Positions 9,071-16,972 of a stretch of 32,522 bases of DNA are shown here, in pieces. This DNA comes from Clostridium drakei (GTDB lineage: Bacteria > Bacillota > Clostridia > Clostridiales > Clostridiaceae), in contig NZ_JIBU02000058.1 of the NCBI RefSeq assembly GCF_000633595.2, forward strand, positions 1-32,522, read 5' to 3'. The translations under genes were made by a program, and so were the position numbers. The notes under the pieces were generated by a model. That model worked only from the letters and a program-made list of their open reading frames with translations. It ran no database searches and was not told the DNA's origin. Position 1 is the stretch's first letter; the number at the start of each line of letters is the position of its first letter.

Positions 9071-10015
9071 TTGAGTTTTAGTATGATAATAGGGCATGAA
9101 AATATAAAATTTCAGATTGTAAGCTCCATAAAACAACAAAGATTTTCTCATGCCCATATTATTGTAGGAGAAGATGGGATAGGAAAAAGTTTTATTGCCA
9201 GGGAAACTGCTATTGAAATTTTAGGAAAGTGTGAAAATAAACAATATGCTGATATAATGGAGTTTAAATTAGCAAAAGGTAAGAAATCAATAGGTATAGA
9301 TGAAGTGAAAAATATAATAGAAGAAACTACTAAAAAACCTTATGAAGGTGATAAAAAGGTAATTATAGTTTATAATGCAGATAAGATTACAGAAACAGCA
9401 CAAAATGCATTCTTAAAGACTATAGAAGAACCACCTAAGGGTGTATTTATAATATTATTATGTGAAAAATCAGAATTGATATTAGATACCATAAAATCTA
9501 GATGTCAAACATATAAGCTTAACAGATTAAGTGAAGAAGAAATGATGAACTTTGTAAGTAGCAAGTTTTCTGGATTATCAGAAATAGAATTAAAATCTGT
9601 TATTGCGTTTAGTGATGGTATACCAGGAAGAGCTGAAAAGTTTATTAATGACAGTTCTTTAAGAGAAATTAGAGATACTATTATAAATGTATTAAGAACA
9701 ATTAGTACTAATAATTTAGAAGAAATTTTATCTAATGAAAATTTTTTTGTGAAGTATAAAAATGAATGGCAAGAAGTTCTAACTTGCATGTTGTCATATA
9801 TAAGAGATGTACTTATATATAAAGAAACATCAAATAGGGATTTAATAATAAATATAGATAAAGTTAACGACGTAAAAGATATAGCTGAAATGTTTTCATT
9901 TAATAAGTTAAATGGTATTATTAATATTATAAAAGAAACTAGAATAAAAATGGAGAAAAACGTTAACTCAACATTAGTTTTTGATTCAATGTTGCTTAAA
10001 ATGCAGGAGGTATAA
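9071..10015 (+). CDS. holB: DNA polymerase III subunit delta' (HolB)
   Basis: A 314-aa AAA+ clamp-loader subunit that helps open and load the sliding clamp during replication. HAHIIVGEDGIGKS carries a Walker A-like motif (33-40), and SRCQTYKL holds the SRC sensor motif of clamp-loader subunits. The Cys4 zinc module seen in many DnaX/HolB proteins after Walker A is missing; only one Cys (in LGKCEN) is there. The start is TTG. I chose 9071 over the adjacent TTG at 9068 because it gives better spacing from GGAGGG. The 3' end is 1 nt from ricT, a usual arrangement. yaaR, which sits between darA and holB in B. subtilis, is absent; only 14 nt separate the two genes here. Confidence 0.88.
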   Translation: MSFSMIIGHENIKFQIVSSIKQQRFSHAHIIVGEDGIGKSFIARETAIEILGKCENKQYADIMEFKLAKGKKSIGIDEVKNIIEETTKKPYEGDKKVIIVYNADKITETAQNAFLKTIEEPPKGVFIILLCEKSELILDTIKSRCQTYKLNRLSEEEMMNFVSSKFSGLSEIELKSVIAFSDGIPGRAEKFINDSSLREIRDTIINVLRTISTNNLEEILSNENFFVKYKNEWQEVLTCMLSYIRDVLIYKETSNRDLIINIDKVNDVKDIAEMFSFNKLNGIINIIKETRIKMEKNVNSTLVFDSMLLKMQEV

Positions 10016-10016
10016 T

Positions 10017-10925
10017 ATGGTAAAAGTTATAGGGGTGCGTTTTAAAAAAGCTGGTAAAATATATTATTTTTCACCAAGCGATTTATATATAGAAAAAGAT
10101 AGTAAAGTAATAGTAGAAACCGCTAGAGGTATAGAATTTGGTGAATGCGTAATAGGATGTAAAGAAGTAGAAGAATCCGAAATAGTGGCACCATTAAAAA
10201 GTGTTATAAGAGTAGCTACTGAAGAAGATATAAGAAAACATAATGAAAATAAAGAAAAAGAAACAGAAGCTTTTGAAATATGTTTAGAAAAAATTGAGAA
10301 GCATGAATTAAAAATGAAGCTTATAGATGTAGAATATACTTTTGATAATAATAAAGTTATATTCTATTTCACCGCAGATGGAAGAGTTGATTTTAGAGAA
10401 CTTGTAAAAGATTTAGCTGCTATTTTTAGAACAAGAATAGAATTGAGACAGATAGGTGTGAGGGATGAAGCTAAAATGATAGGAGGACTTGGACCTTGTG
10501 GAAGGACTATGTGCTGTTCTACATTTTTAGGAGATTTTGCTCCAGTATCAATAAAAATGGCAAAAGAACAAAATTTATCTTTGAATCCTACGAAAATATC
10601 AGGAATATGTGGAAGGCTTATGTGCTGCCTAAATTATGAACAAGAAACTTATGAAAAAATTAGAAAGAGGTTACCTAAACCAGACTCTATTGTAAATACT
10701 TCTTATGGCAAGGGAGTGGTATTTTCAAATTCAGTGGTAAAGGAAAGTGTAAAGGTTAAAGTAAAGTCTGAAGATGGAGAAGAAACGTTAGTGGAAGTTC
10801 CAATAGATGAAGTAGAGCTAGTAACTGGTGGATTTGAGGGAAATATTAATGAAGATGAAATAAAAATAGATGTTGATGAAGTTGAAGATCCGAATATAAT
10901 TAAAGAATTATTTAAAGACAATTAA
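10017..10925 (+). CDS. ricT: RicT (YaaT), PSP1-domain protein with Fe-S type cysteines
   Basis: A 302-aa PSP1 C-terminal domain protein. In B. subtilis RicT forms a complex with RicA and RicF that affects RNase Y and mRNA processing as well as sporulation and competence. The core region has GPCGRTMCC (C161, C166, C167) and ICGRLMCC (C198, C203, C204); such cysteines hold [4Fe-4S] clusters in the Ric complex. The C-terminus is a highly acidic tail (about 265-300). The open frame extends 12 codons upstream, but ATG at 10017 has GGAGGT at ideal spacing. RicA and RicF are not in this window. The gene is followed 11 nt later by a small HMA-like gene. Confidence 0.92.
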   Translation: MVKVIGVRFKKAGKIYYFSPSDLYIEKDSKVIVETARGIEFGECVIGCKEVEESEIVAPLKSVIRVATEEDIRKHNENKEKETEAFEICLEKIEKHELKMKLIDVEYTFDNNKVIFYFTADGRVDFRELVKDLAAIFRTRIELRQIGVRDEAKMIGGLGPCGRTMCCSTFLGDFAPVSIKMAKEQNLSLNPTKISGICGRLMCCLNYEQETYEKIRKRLPKPDSIVNTSYGKGVVFSNSVVKESVKVKVKSEDGEETLVEVPIDEVELVTGGFEGNINEDEIKIDVDEVEDPNIIKELFKDN

Positions 10926-10936
10926 GGAGGAAAACT

Positions 10937-11140
10937 ATGAAGTCTGTATTAAAAATTTATAATATGAATACAGCTGAAGACATCAATAAGATTAGAATGG
11001 CAGTTTCAAGCAATGAAGGTGTAGTAGCTTGTCAAATAAATAAAGATAAAGGTGAAGTAAATATTGTGTACGATGATTATTTTGTCAATAATGATAAGCT
11101 GATTCAGTCTATAGAAGATTTAGGTTATATAGTATTTTAA
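10937..11140 (+). CDS. Small HMA-fold protein lacking the metal-binding cysteines
   Basis: A 67-aa protein with the beta-alpha-beta-beta-alpha-beta pattern of heavy-metal-associated (HMA) domains: [19 protein letters not shown], then [21 protein letters not shown], then [10 protein letters not shown]. In true metallochaperones such as CopZ the first loop reads MxCxxC. Here the loop is MNTAED, so both Cys are replaced (T12 and D15). It therefore probably does not bind copper in the classic way and may be a partner or regulatory fold. GGAGG precedes the ATG, and it follows ricT by 11 nt, so it is in the same operon. The fold call is mine from pattern only. Confidence 0.7.
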   Translation: MKSVLKIYNMNTAEDINKIRMAVSSNEGVVACQINKDKGEVNIVYDDYFVNNDKLIQSIEDLGYIVF

Positions 11141-11222
11141 AATTGTCTTTAAAAACTTGTCCAAACGTGGTAGAATAAAAAATAGATGTGAAACATCGAA
11201 TTTTAAAAGGAGGTGTTACATA

Positions 11223-11393
11223 ATGGCTTACAAAATAGAGGATTCATGTGTAAGTTGTGGATCATGTGCTTCAGAATGTCCAGTTAACGCTATAAGTCAA
11301 GGCGATTCTATATTTGTTATAGATGAAAACACTTGTATCGATTGTGGAAATTGTGCAAATGTTTGTCCAGTAGGAGCACCAGTTCAAGAATAG
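11223..11393 (+). CDS. 2[4Fe-4S] ferredoxin
   Basis: A 56-aa clostridial-type ferredoxin, a soluble low-potential electron carrier. Two cluster motifs are complete: [12 protein letters not shown] near the N-terminus and [12 protein letters not shown] near the C-terminus. Length is that of the classic clostridial protein. The frame is open further upstream (from 11157), but the ATG at 11223 has AAAGGAGGTG at good spacing and the upstream peptide is Arg-rich and unlike a ferredoxin. An 82-nt gap from the previous gene leaves room for its own promoter. A strong terminator follows. Confidence 0.95.
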   Translation: MAYKIEDSCVSCGSCASECPVNAISQGDSIFVIDENTCIDCGNCANVCPVGAPVQE

Positions 11394-11403
11394 TGTTATT
11401 AAC

Positions 11404-11431
11404 AAAAAGACTGCAATTAAGCAGTCTTTTT
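11404..11431 (+). terminator. Terminator of the gin-to-ferredoxin gene run
   Basis: AAAAAGACTGC pairs perfectly with GCAGTCTTTTT across a 6-nt loop, 10 nt after the ferredoxin stop. It closes the long gene run that began with gin. Confidence 0.92.
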
Positions 11432-11580
11432 ATTTTGATAAATACAAATAAAAATATATGAAACCAGTTTTAGGGTAAATTCTCTTTTATACCTAATATA
11501 AATATAAAATTATATAAAGATTGGTTTTTTTTGTTCGAATATCTATTATATAAAGCAAAATTGTTGAATGGAGGATAAAA

Positions 11581-12375
11581 ATGGACATATCTGTTATTAT
11601 TTTCATTATTGCAGGATTTGGATCTATTATAGCAGGATATTTAATGGAGAAAGGATTATTAAGTGCACTTTTCATAGCGGCTCCAGCTGTAATAGTATTT
11701 GGTGGAACAGCAGGTGCAGTAGGACTTACATTTCCTATGGAGGTTTTAAAAAGATTACCTAAAATAGTAAAGGTAGCTATAAATCCTAAAAAAATAGATT
11801 TAGCAGGATTGGTAGCATATTTTAAAGATGTATCTTATAAGACTAGAAAAAATGGATTGTTAAGTCTTGAAGGAGAAATATCTGCTGACCCTAATTTAGA
11901 TCCATTTATTAAAAAAGGACTTCAATTAGTAGTAGATGGAGTTGATCCACAAGCTGTTAGAAGTATTTTAGAGTTGGAATTGGAATCTACATCTGAAAGA
12001 CATAAAAAAGGAGCTGCTATTTTTGCACAAGCAGGTGGATATTCCCCTACACTTGGTATTATAGGTACAGTAATGGGACTAGTTCACATTTTGGCTGATT
12101 TATCTGACCCTAACACATTGGGTCCTAAAATAGCGTCAGGATTCTTAGCTACATTGTATGGTCTTTCATCTGCAAACTTATTATTTTTACCATTAGCAAC
12201 TAGATTAAAAGCACTAGACGAAAAAGAATTTGGAGAAAAATCTCTTATAATTGAAGGTATATTATATATACAAGAAGGAATAAATCCTAATACTATAGCA
12301 GAAAAATTAAAAGGATTTTTAAGTAAAGAGGAACTCAAAAAATTTGAAGGAATGGATGGTAAGCCAGAGGTATGA
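11581..12375 (+). CDS. motA: Flagellar motor stator protein MotA
   Basis: A 264-aa inner-membrane protein. With MotB it forms the stator channel that passes protons (or sodium in MotPS) and turns the flagellum. The four membrane segments lie near 3-25, 30-50, 150-170 and 180-205; the cytoplasmic loop between segments 2 and 3 holds the charged residues that push on FliG. GGYSPTLGIIGTVMGLVHIL is the highly conserved third segment with the key Pro. The ATG has GGAGG at 7 nt. The stop overlaps motB by 4 nt (ATGA). No other flagellar gene lies in the window. A weak sigma-D-like pattern upstream was seen but not accepted. Confidence 0.94.
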   Translation: MDISVIIFIIAGFGSIIAGYLMEKGLLSALFIAAPAVIVFGGTAGAVGLTFPMEVLKRLPKIVKVAINPKKIDLAGLVAYFKDVSYKTRKNGLLSLEGEISADPNLDPFIKKGLQLVVDGVDPQAVRSILELELESTSERHKKGAAIFAQAGGYSPTLGIIGTVMGLVHILADLSDPNTLGPKIASGFLATLYGLSSANLLFLPLATRLKALDEKEFGEKSLIIEGILYIQEGINPNTIAEKLKGFLSKEELKKFEGMDGKPEV

Positions 12376-13205
12376 AGAAGAAAAAGGAAGAAGAACATGA
12401 AAATAGTGAAAGATGGCTTCTTAGTTATTCAGACTTTATGACCTTACTTATGATACTTTTTGTTGTTTTATATGCTATGAGCAACGTAGACAAAGCAAAA
12501 TTTTCCCAGCTATCTCAATCAATGAGTATAGCAATGGGTGGTGGGAAAATAATGCAAGGTAATGAAAATTCTCCAAATATATCGAACTCAAGTCCTAGTG
12601 GAAACAGTTCGGATGGAAAGACAGAAGAATCTAAAATGGAGGACTTAAAGAAAAAAGTTGATAGTTATTTACAAAAAAATGGAATGCAAAGTAGTGTTAC
12701 TACTGAAGTAGATGAAAGAGGCCTTGTAGTAAGTTTAAAAGATACTTTATTTTTTGAAACAGGAAAAGCAGAAGTTATAGAAGCTTCAAAAGTGAAGCTT
12801 GTGGAAATAGGAAAAATATTAAATCAGTTAAATAATACAATGAGAATAGAAGGTCATACGGATAACGTGCCTATACATAATGAAAAATTTTCTGATAACT
12901 GGCAATTATCTTCTGCTAGATCACTTAATGTTACTGAATTACTCATAGCTAATGGAGTACCTCCTAAAAAGCTTTCATCAGTTGCATATGGAGAATATAG
13001 ACCAATATTAGATAATTCTACAGAAGAAGGTAGAGCAAGAAATAGAAGAGTTGATATAATTGTTGTAAGCAATAAGTATAATAAAATAGAGAACAATTCT
13101 ATAGGAACAAATCCTTTAGGTGATCCAAGTTTAGGTGATAAACCTATAGGGGACAAACCGATAGGAGACAGTCCAGCGAATGTTCCAGATATAAGTACTA
13201 AGTAA
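12372..13205 (+). CDS. motB: Flagellar motor stator protein MotB
   Basis: A 277-aa stator partner of MotA. The N-terminal membrane segment SYSDFMTLLMILFVVLYAMS contains the ion-binding Asp21 of the family. A linker of about 70 aa follows, then the OmpA-like peptidoglycan-binding domain (about 115-240) with IEGHTDNVP and a C-terminal RARNRRVDI. The C-terminal tail (about 248-277) carries a short repeat of the form GD-x-P-x-GD (LGDPSLGDKPIGDKPIGD), which is not part of the core domain. motA and motB are translationally coupled. Ion type (H+ or Na+) is not decided by what I can see. Confidence 0.94.
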   Translation: MKKKKEEEHENSERWLLSYSDFMTLLMILFVVLYAMSNVDKAKFSQLSQSMSIAMGGGKIMQGNENSPNISNSSPSGNSSDGKTEESKMEDLKKKVDSYLQKNGMQSSVTTEVDERGLVVSLKDTLFFETGKAEVIEASKVKLVEIGKILNQLNNTMRIEGHTDNVPIHNEKFSDNWQLSSARSLNVTELLIANGVPPKKLSSVAYGEYRPILDNSTEEGRARNRRVDIIVVSNKYNKIENNSIGTNPLGDPSLGDKPIGDKPIGDSPANVPDISTK

Positions 13206-13236
13206 AGCCTTAAGATATACTTTAATCTTAAGGCTT
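13205..13236 (+). terminator. Terminator after motB
   Basis: AAGCCTTAAGAT pairs with ATCTTAAGGCTT (12 bp, perfect), starting at the last base of the motB stop, followed by AATTTTAT. Confidence 0.8.
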
Positions 13237-13260
13237 AATTTTATGCGAAATTAAAGAAAT

Positions 13261-13289
13261 TTGACAATTTAATTCATATAAATGATAAT
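13261..13289 (+). promoter_or_regulatory. Sigma-A promoter of the trmN6-rsmI pair
   Basis: TTGACA (13261-13266), 17-nt spacer, GATAAT (13284-13289). It lies about 80 nt before the methyltransferase start and after the motB terminator. Confidence 0.75.
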
Positions 13290-13369
13290 TGTTAATAAAT
13301 ATAATTCGTTTATAATATTTAAGAATAATTGATGTATTAAGTTACTATATAGAAATGAGGATAAAGTAT

Positions 13370-14110
13370 ATGGTTGATAACTTTTTGAAAGAGGATGAAA
13401 CACTGGATGATTTGCAGTTAAAAGGAATTTGTGTAATACAAAAAAAAGATGCATTTAGATTTGGAGTGGATGCGGTATTGCTTGCCAATTTTGCAACCAT
13501 AAAAAAAGATGCAACAGTTATAGATTTGTGTACTGGTACAGGAATAGTTCCGTTTATATTATCAGGAAAAACAAAAGCTTTTAAAATAGCTGGAATAGAA
13601 ATACAAGAAGAAATGGTTGAAATGGCCAATAGATCTTGTAGGTTTAATAAACTAGAAGATAAAATAAAGTTCATTAATAAGGATTTAAAGGATTTAAAAT
13701 TTTTGAAAAACTTATCCAAAGTAGATGTAGTTACAGTTAATCCGCCTTATAAATTAAAAAATTCTGGAATTGTAAATCCCAATGATAGAGACGCTATTGC
13801 AAGACACGAAATATGTTGTACCTTAGAAGATGTTATAAAAGCATGTAAATCAGTTTTAAAGGATAATGGTAGGATGTATATGATCCATAGGCCAGATAGG
13901 CTTGCAGATATTATATGTATTATGAGGAAATATAAAATTGAACCTAAGTTAATAAAGATGGTTCAACCTAATTTAAAAAAAGCGCCAAATATGTTATTAA
14001 TAGAAGGGCAAAATAATGGAGGAACTTTTTTAAAATGGGAAACGCCTCTTTGCATACATAATTTAGATGGAACTTATACTGATGAAATTAATAAGATATA
14101 TGGAAAGTAA
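13370..14110 (+). CDS. tRNA1(Val) A37 N6-methyltransferase-like protein (YabB/TrmN6)
   Basis: A 246-aa SAM-dependent methyltransferase. The E. coli relative TrmN6 (YfiC) methylates adenine 37 of tRNA-Val; the B. subtilis relative is YabB. The SAM loop is DLCTGTG (52-58), and the catalytic NPPY (124-127) marks N6-adenine enzymes. The N-terminal KKDAFRFGVDAVLLANF is typical of the group. I chose ATG at 13370 because GAGGA lies 9 nt upstream; the ATG at 13355 has no such site. rsmI follows 32 nt downstream, as in B. subtilis (there with yazA between). The exact RNA target is an inference from homology. Confidence 0.85.
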   Translation: MVDNFLKEDETLDDLQLKGICVIQKKDAFRFGVDAVLLANFATIKKDATVIDLCTGTGIVPFILSGKTKAFKIAGIEIQEEMVEMANRSCRFNKLEDKIKFINKDLKDLKFLKNLSKVDVVTVNPPYKLKNSGIVNPNDRDAIARHEICCTLEDVIKACKSVLKDNGRMYMIHRPDRLADIICIMRKYKIEPKLIKMVQPNLKKAPNMLLIEGQNNGGTFLKWETPLCIHNLDGTYTDEINKIYGK

Positions 14111-14142
14111 GTAAAAAAACTTATGATTAGAGGGAGGAACAT

Positions 14143-14988
14143 ATGAGCATTGGAAAATTATATTTAGTACCTACACCAATAGGTAATTTAAAAGATATAA
14201 CTTTAAGAGCATTAGAAGTATTAAAACAGGTAGATTTAATAGCAGCAGAAGATACACGACAAAGTTTGAAACTTTTAAACCATTTTAATATAAAAAAGCC
14301 TTTAATAAGTTATCATAAGCACAATGAACAGGGTAAAAGTGAAAATTTGATAGATAAGCTTAAAGAGGGAAAGAATATAGCTTTAGTAAGTGATGCTGGA
14401 ACTCCAGGAATATCAGATCCAGGAGCAGTAATTGTTTCTAAGTGTATAGAAGAAAATATAGATTTTGAAGTTTTAACTGGAGCTACTGCTGTAACTACAG
14501 CATTGGTATATTCGGGTATGGATACAACAAAGTTTATATTTAGAGGATTTATGCCAAGAGAGAACAAAGAAAGAAAAATTATGATAGAAGAATTGAAAAA
14601 CAGAAAAGAAACTTTAATATTTTATGAAGCACCTCATAGAATTAAAAATACTTTAGAGTTTTTAAAAAACAATTTAGGTAATAGAAAAATATCAATATGT
14701 AGGGAACTTACAAAATTGCATGAGGAAATACTTAGATTGAATTTAAGTGAAGCTATAGATTATTATGAAGACAAAACAGTAAAAGGAGAACTTGTACTTG
14801 TAGTTGAAGGAAAAGATGAAAAGGAAATAATGAACGAGGAAATGTCAGAGTGGAAAGATTTAAATATTGATGAACATATAAAAATGTATATTGAAGATGG
14901 ATTAAATAAAAAAGAGGCTATAAAGAAAGTGGCTAAAGATAGAAATTTGCCTAAATCTGAAATATATAAGTATTCAATTAATTTGTAA
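14143..14988 (+). CDS. rsmI: 16S rRNA (cytidine-1402 2'-O)-methyltransferase RsmI
   Basis: A 281-aa tetrapyrrole-methylase-fold enzyme that 2'-O-methylates C1402 of 16S rRNA at the P site. Diagnostic stretches are LYLVPTPIGNLKDITLRALE at the start, AAEDTRQSLKLLNHF, SDAGTPGISDPGA, and FYEAPHRIKNTL. Length is normal. The ATG follows GAGGGAGGAAC. It is the second gene of the pair with the YabB-like methyltransferase. No clear terminator is seen right after it; a gene-free stretch of about 365 nt follows. Confidence 0.95.
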   Translation: MSIGKLYLVPTPIGNLKDITLRALEVLKQVDLIAAEDTRQSLKLLNHFNIKKPLISYHKHNEQGKSENLIDKLKEGKNIALVSDAGTPGISDPGAVIVSKCIEENIDFEVLTGATAVTTALVYSGMDTTKFIFRGFMPRENKERKIMIEELKNRKETLIFYEAPHRIKNTLEFLKNNLGNRKISICRELTKLHEEILRLNLSEAIDYYEDKTVKGELVLVVEGKDEKEIMNEEMSEWKDLNIDEHIKMYIEDGLNKKEAIKKVAKDRNLPKSEIYKYSINL

Positions 14989-15118
14989 AAAATTTAGTAA
15001 ATTAAGAATATTTTATACTAATATATATGCATATTAAAATCAAAGCTTTGGATTTATTAATAAATTAAGGATTTTTATAGGATAATATTAACGATTTTAA
15101 AAAAATACCACTATAACA

Positions 15119-15148
15119 TTGAGATTTGATATAAATTAATGATATAAT
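15119..15148 (+). promoter_or_regulatory. Promoter with long 5' leader for the NlpC/P60 hydrolase gene
   Basis: TTGAGA (15119-15124), 18-nt spacer and TATAAT (15143-15148) give a plausible sigma-A promoter. Transcription from here would leave a leader of about 200 nt before the TTG start at 15355. The leader contains a small hairpin GCAGT-TTTTT-ACTGC (15157-15171) and a weaker one near 15226-15245. I see no match to the c-di-AMP (ydaO) or c-di-GMP riboswitch cores. The rest of 14989-15354 holds no gene. Confidence 0.6.
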
Positions 15149-15354
15149 ATAAATATGCAGTTTTTTACTGCAAGTTTATTAAAAAAATAATTTAATTATG
15201 TGAGAAAAAATAATTAAGAGTAATAAATGTTTTTTTATAAACATAGATGTTTTAACAACTTATATTAAGGAATATTTTAGCGAATATTCATGTGTATTTG
15301 AAATTAAGGCAAAAAACTAATAAGAAATTTTTTTTAACTAAGGAGGTTAAAGTA

Positions 15355-16398
15355 TTGAATAAAAAAACTTTATCTATTGTTATTGCATTAACATTAGCAG
15401 TAACAATGAATGGAACTGTTCTAGCTGCACCAACAAGTAGTAATCCACAGATAGCTCAAGTTCAACAACAAAAACAAGATTTAGAAACAAAAGTAGAAAA
15501 ACTGGACAACCAAATAACAGAAATAATGAAACAAATAGATGGCAATAAGAAGAGTATTGAAAAAACTACAGCAGATATAAAAACATCTCAGCAAGAATTA
15601 ACTAATGCAGAAAACAGCATAAAGGGACAACAGGATATATTTAATAAAAGAGTTAGGGCTATGTACATAAATGGAGCAGATAGTTACTTAGGAGTTATAT
15701 TACAGTCTGATAACTTAAGTGATTTCATATCAAGAGTTGATACTGTTAAAAAAATAGTAGGCTTTGACGAGAAAATAATAAACGATTTAAAACAGAAAAA
15801 AGACACAATATCAAAGAAAAAAGAAGCTTTAAATGCTGAGAACAATAAACTTTTAGCATTAAAGGCAGATAATGAAAAGAAATTAGCAAGTTTTAACAAT
15901 ACTAGAAGTGAGCAAAAAAACTTAATTGCTAGTTTAGATGCTAAAGAAAAAGCTCTTAAGGCAGCAGATGCTGAAACAAATAATTTAGTTGCATCAGCTC
16001 AAAGCCAAGTTGAAAAATATAGTGCATCATCACCAGCATTGTCAAGAGGTTCATCATCAGCCAACTCTATAGTTGCATATGCATCAACTTTCCAAGGTGT
16101 ACCTTATGCTTGGGGAGGAAATGGTCCAAGCTCTTTTGATTGTTCTGGCTTTACTTGCTATGTTTTTGCACATTTTGGAATAAGTTTACCAAGAATAGCT
16201 TCAGAACAACAAGGTGTAGGAGAGTATGTATCAAGAGATCAACTTCAACCAGGAGATTTAGTTTTCTTTGGATCACCAGCCCACCATGTTGGAATATATG
16301 TAGGTAATGGATGTATGATTCATGCACCACATACTGGAGATGTAGTTAAGATATCATCATTACATTCTGATTTCAGTGGAGGAAGAAGAGTAAGGTAG
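15355..16398 (+). CDS. Secreted NlpC/P60 peptidoglycan endopeptidase with coiled coil (CwlO/PcsB-like)
   Basis: A 347-aa exported hydrolase. Residues 1-26 are a signal peptide ending in VLAAP. About 30-215 is a long coiled coil rich in Lys, Gln and Asn, as in CwlO and PcsB, where it couples the enzyme to FtsEX. After a Ser-rich linker, the NlpC/P60 domain (about 235-347) carries Cys263 in FDCSGFTC, His311 in HHVGIY and His323 in IHAPHT. It cuts the D-Glu to diamino acid bond in stem peptides. The start is TTG at 15355, with AAGGAGGTTAA upstream; the frame is open 21 codons further but lacks a site there. The placement between rsmI and abrB differs from B. subtilis. Confidence 0.92.
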   Translation: MNKKTLSIVIALTLAVTMNGTVLAAPTSSNPQIAQVQQQKQDLETKVEKLDNQITEIMKQIDGNKKSIEKTTADIKTSQQELTNAENSIKGQQDIFNKRVRAMYINGADSYLGVILQSDNLSDFISRVDTVKKIVGFDEKIINDLKQKKDTISKKKEALNAENNKLLALKADNEKKLASFNNTRSEQKNLIASLDAKEKALKAADAETNNLVASAQSQVEKYSASSPALSRGSSSANSIVAYASTFQGVPYAWGGNGPSSFDCSGFTCYVFAHFGISLPRIASEQQGVGEYVSRDQLQPGDLVFFGSPAHHVGIYVGNGCMIHAPHTGDVVKISSLHSDFSGGRRVR

Positions 16399-16403
16399 AA
16401 AAT

Positions 16404-16428
16404 AATATCATTAAGCATTAATGATATT
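16404..16428 (+). terminator. Perfect hairpin directly after the NlpC/P60 gene
   Basis: An 11-bp perfect stem (AATATCATTAA / TTAATGATATT) with a 3-nt GCA loop, 5 nt after the stop. It lacks a long T run. It may protect the mRNA 3' end or assist the terminator that follows. Confidence 0.5.
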
Positions 16429-16440
16429 TATAATAGTTAT

Positions 16441-16477
16441 AAAAGTCTTACAAATTATTGAATTTGTAAGACTTTTT
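16441..16477 (+). terminator. Terminator of the NlpC/P60 gene
   Basis: A 16-bp perfect stem (AAAAGTCTTACAAATT / AATTTGTAAGACTTTT) with a 4-nt loop, followed by T and ATT. Confidence 0.9.
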
Positions 16478-16530
16478 ATTTATATTAATAACTTAATTTT
16501 ATAGATATCATAAAAGTGTTTCAATTAAAA

Positions 16531-16564
16531 ATAAAAAGTCCACATGAGTTATTCATGTGGGCTT
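16531..16564 (-). terminator. Terminator of abrB
   Basis: AAGTCCACATGA and TCATGTGGGCTT form a 12-bp stem with one G-T pair, 6 nt past the abrB stop. On the minus strand it is followed by TTTTTAT, while the plus strand has no T run. Confidence 0.88.
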
Positions 16565-16570
16565 AATTGG

Positions 16571-16816
16571 CTATTTACCTTCTTTTAATTCATTTAAACA
16601 ATTTTTGCAAATATTTTTGCCTTTGTAGTTTACAACATCTCTTGCATCACCACAGAATATACATGCAGGCTCATATTTTTTCAATATAATTTGTTCACCA
16701 TCAACATATATTTCTAAAGCATCTTTTTCTGCAATATCCAAAGTTCTTCTTAGTTCTATAGGAATAACTATTCTTCCTAATTCATCTACTCTTCTTACAA
16801 CTCCAGTTGATTTCAT
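16571..16816 (-). CDS. abrB: AbrB-family transition state regulator
   Basis: An 81-aa DNA-binding protein with the AbrB swapped-hairpin domain. It represses stationary phase and sporulation genes during growth, and Spo0A~P shuts it off. TGVVRRVDELGRIVIPIELRRTLDI (4-28) is the conserved DNA-binding part. The C-terminal half has CIFC and CKNC pairs, a zinc-ribbon-like layout seen in clostridial AbrB; B. subtilis AbrB lacks the full set. The ATG has AGGAGG upstream. A Spo0A box lies 27 nt before the start, and the gene has its own terminator. The position next to the rsmI block repeats the B. subtilis order. Confidence 0.93.
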   Translation of the reverse strand: MKSTGVVRRVDELGRIVIPIELRRTLDIAEKDALEIYVDGEQIILKKYEPACIFCGDARDVVNYKGKNICKNCLNELKEGK

Positions 16817-16842
16817 TTAAAAATCCTCCTTTAACTCCAAAA

Positions 16843-16849
16843 TTCGACA
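16843..16849 (-). promoter_or_regulatory. Spo0A box (0A box) in the abrB 5' region
   Basis: The minus strand reads TGTCGAA, an exact 0A box, 27 nt upstream of the abrB ATG. If the nearer promoter is used, it falls about 7-13 nt past the transcription start, the roadblock position known for Spo0A repression of abrB in B. subtilis. Confidence 0.75.
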
Positions 16850-16862
16850 TATGTTTAATTAA

Positions 16863-16892
16863 ATAATAGCAAATATGACATTAAAAGTCAAT
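16863..16892 (-). promoter_or_regulatory. Proximal abrB promoter candidate
   Basis: On the minus strand: -35 TTGACT (16887-16892), 18-nt spacer, -10 TATTAT (16863-16868). The predicted start is near 16856, just before the 0A box. Confidence 0.6.
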
Positions 16893-16943
16893 ATGCTTTA
16901 AGAAATAAATTTACAAATTTCTTATTCACTTCCATCTATAGTT

Positions 16944-16972
16944 AATATACTACCAAAATATACAAATGTCAA
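16944..16972 (-). promoter_or_regulatory. Distal abrB promoter candidate
   Basis: On the minus strand: perfect -35 TTGACA (16967-16972), 17-nt spacer, -10 TATATT (16944-16949). Two promoters for abrB are also known in B. subtilis. Confidence 0.6.

Noticed and set aside
11157-11222. Longer N-terminus of the ferredoxin
   Set aside because: The upstream 22 codons are Arg/Lys-rich and not ferredoxin-like, and the ribosome site sits just before the ATG at 11223.
11515-11541. Sigma-D promoter before motA
   Set aside because: TAAA (11515-11518) followed after 15 nt by TTCGAATA matches only 4 of 8 bases of GCCGATAA, too weak in AT-rich DNA.
15119-15354. c-di-AMP (ydaO) or c-di-GMP riboswitch before the NlpC/P60 gene
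   Set aside because: The leader is long, but I could not find the conserved core sequences of these classes.
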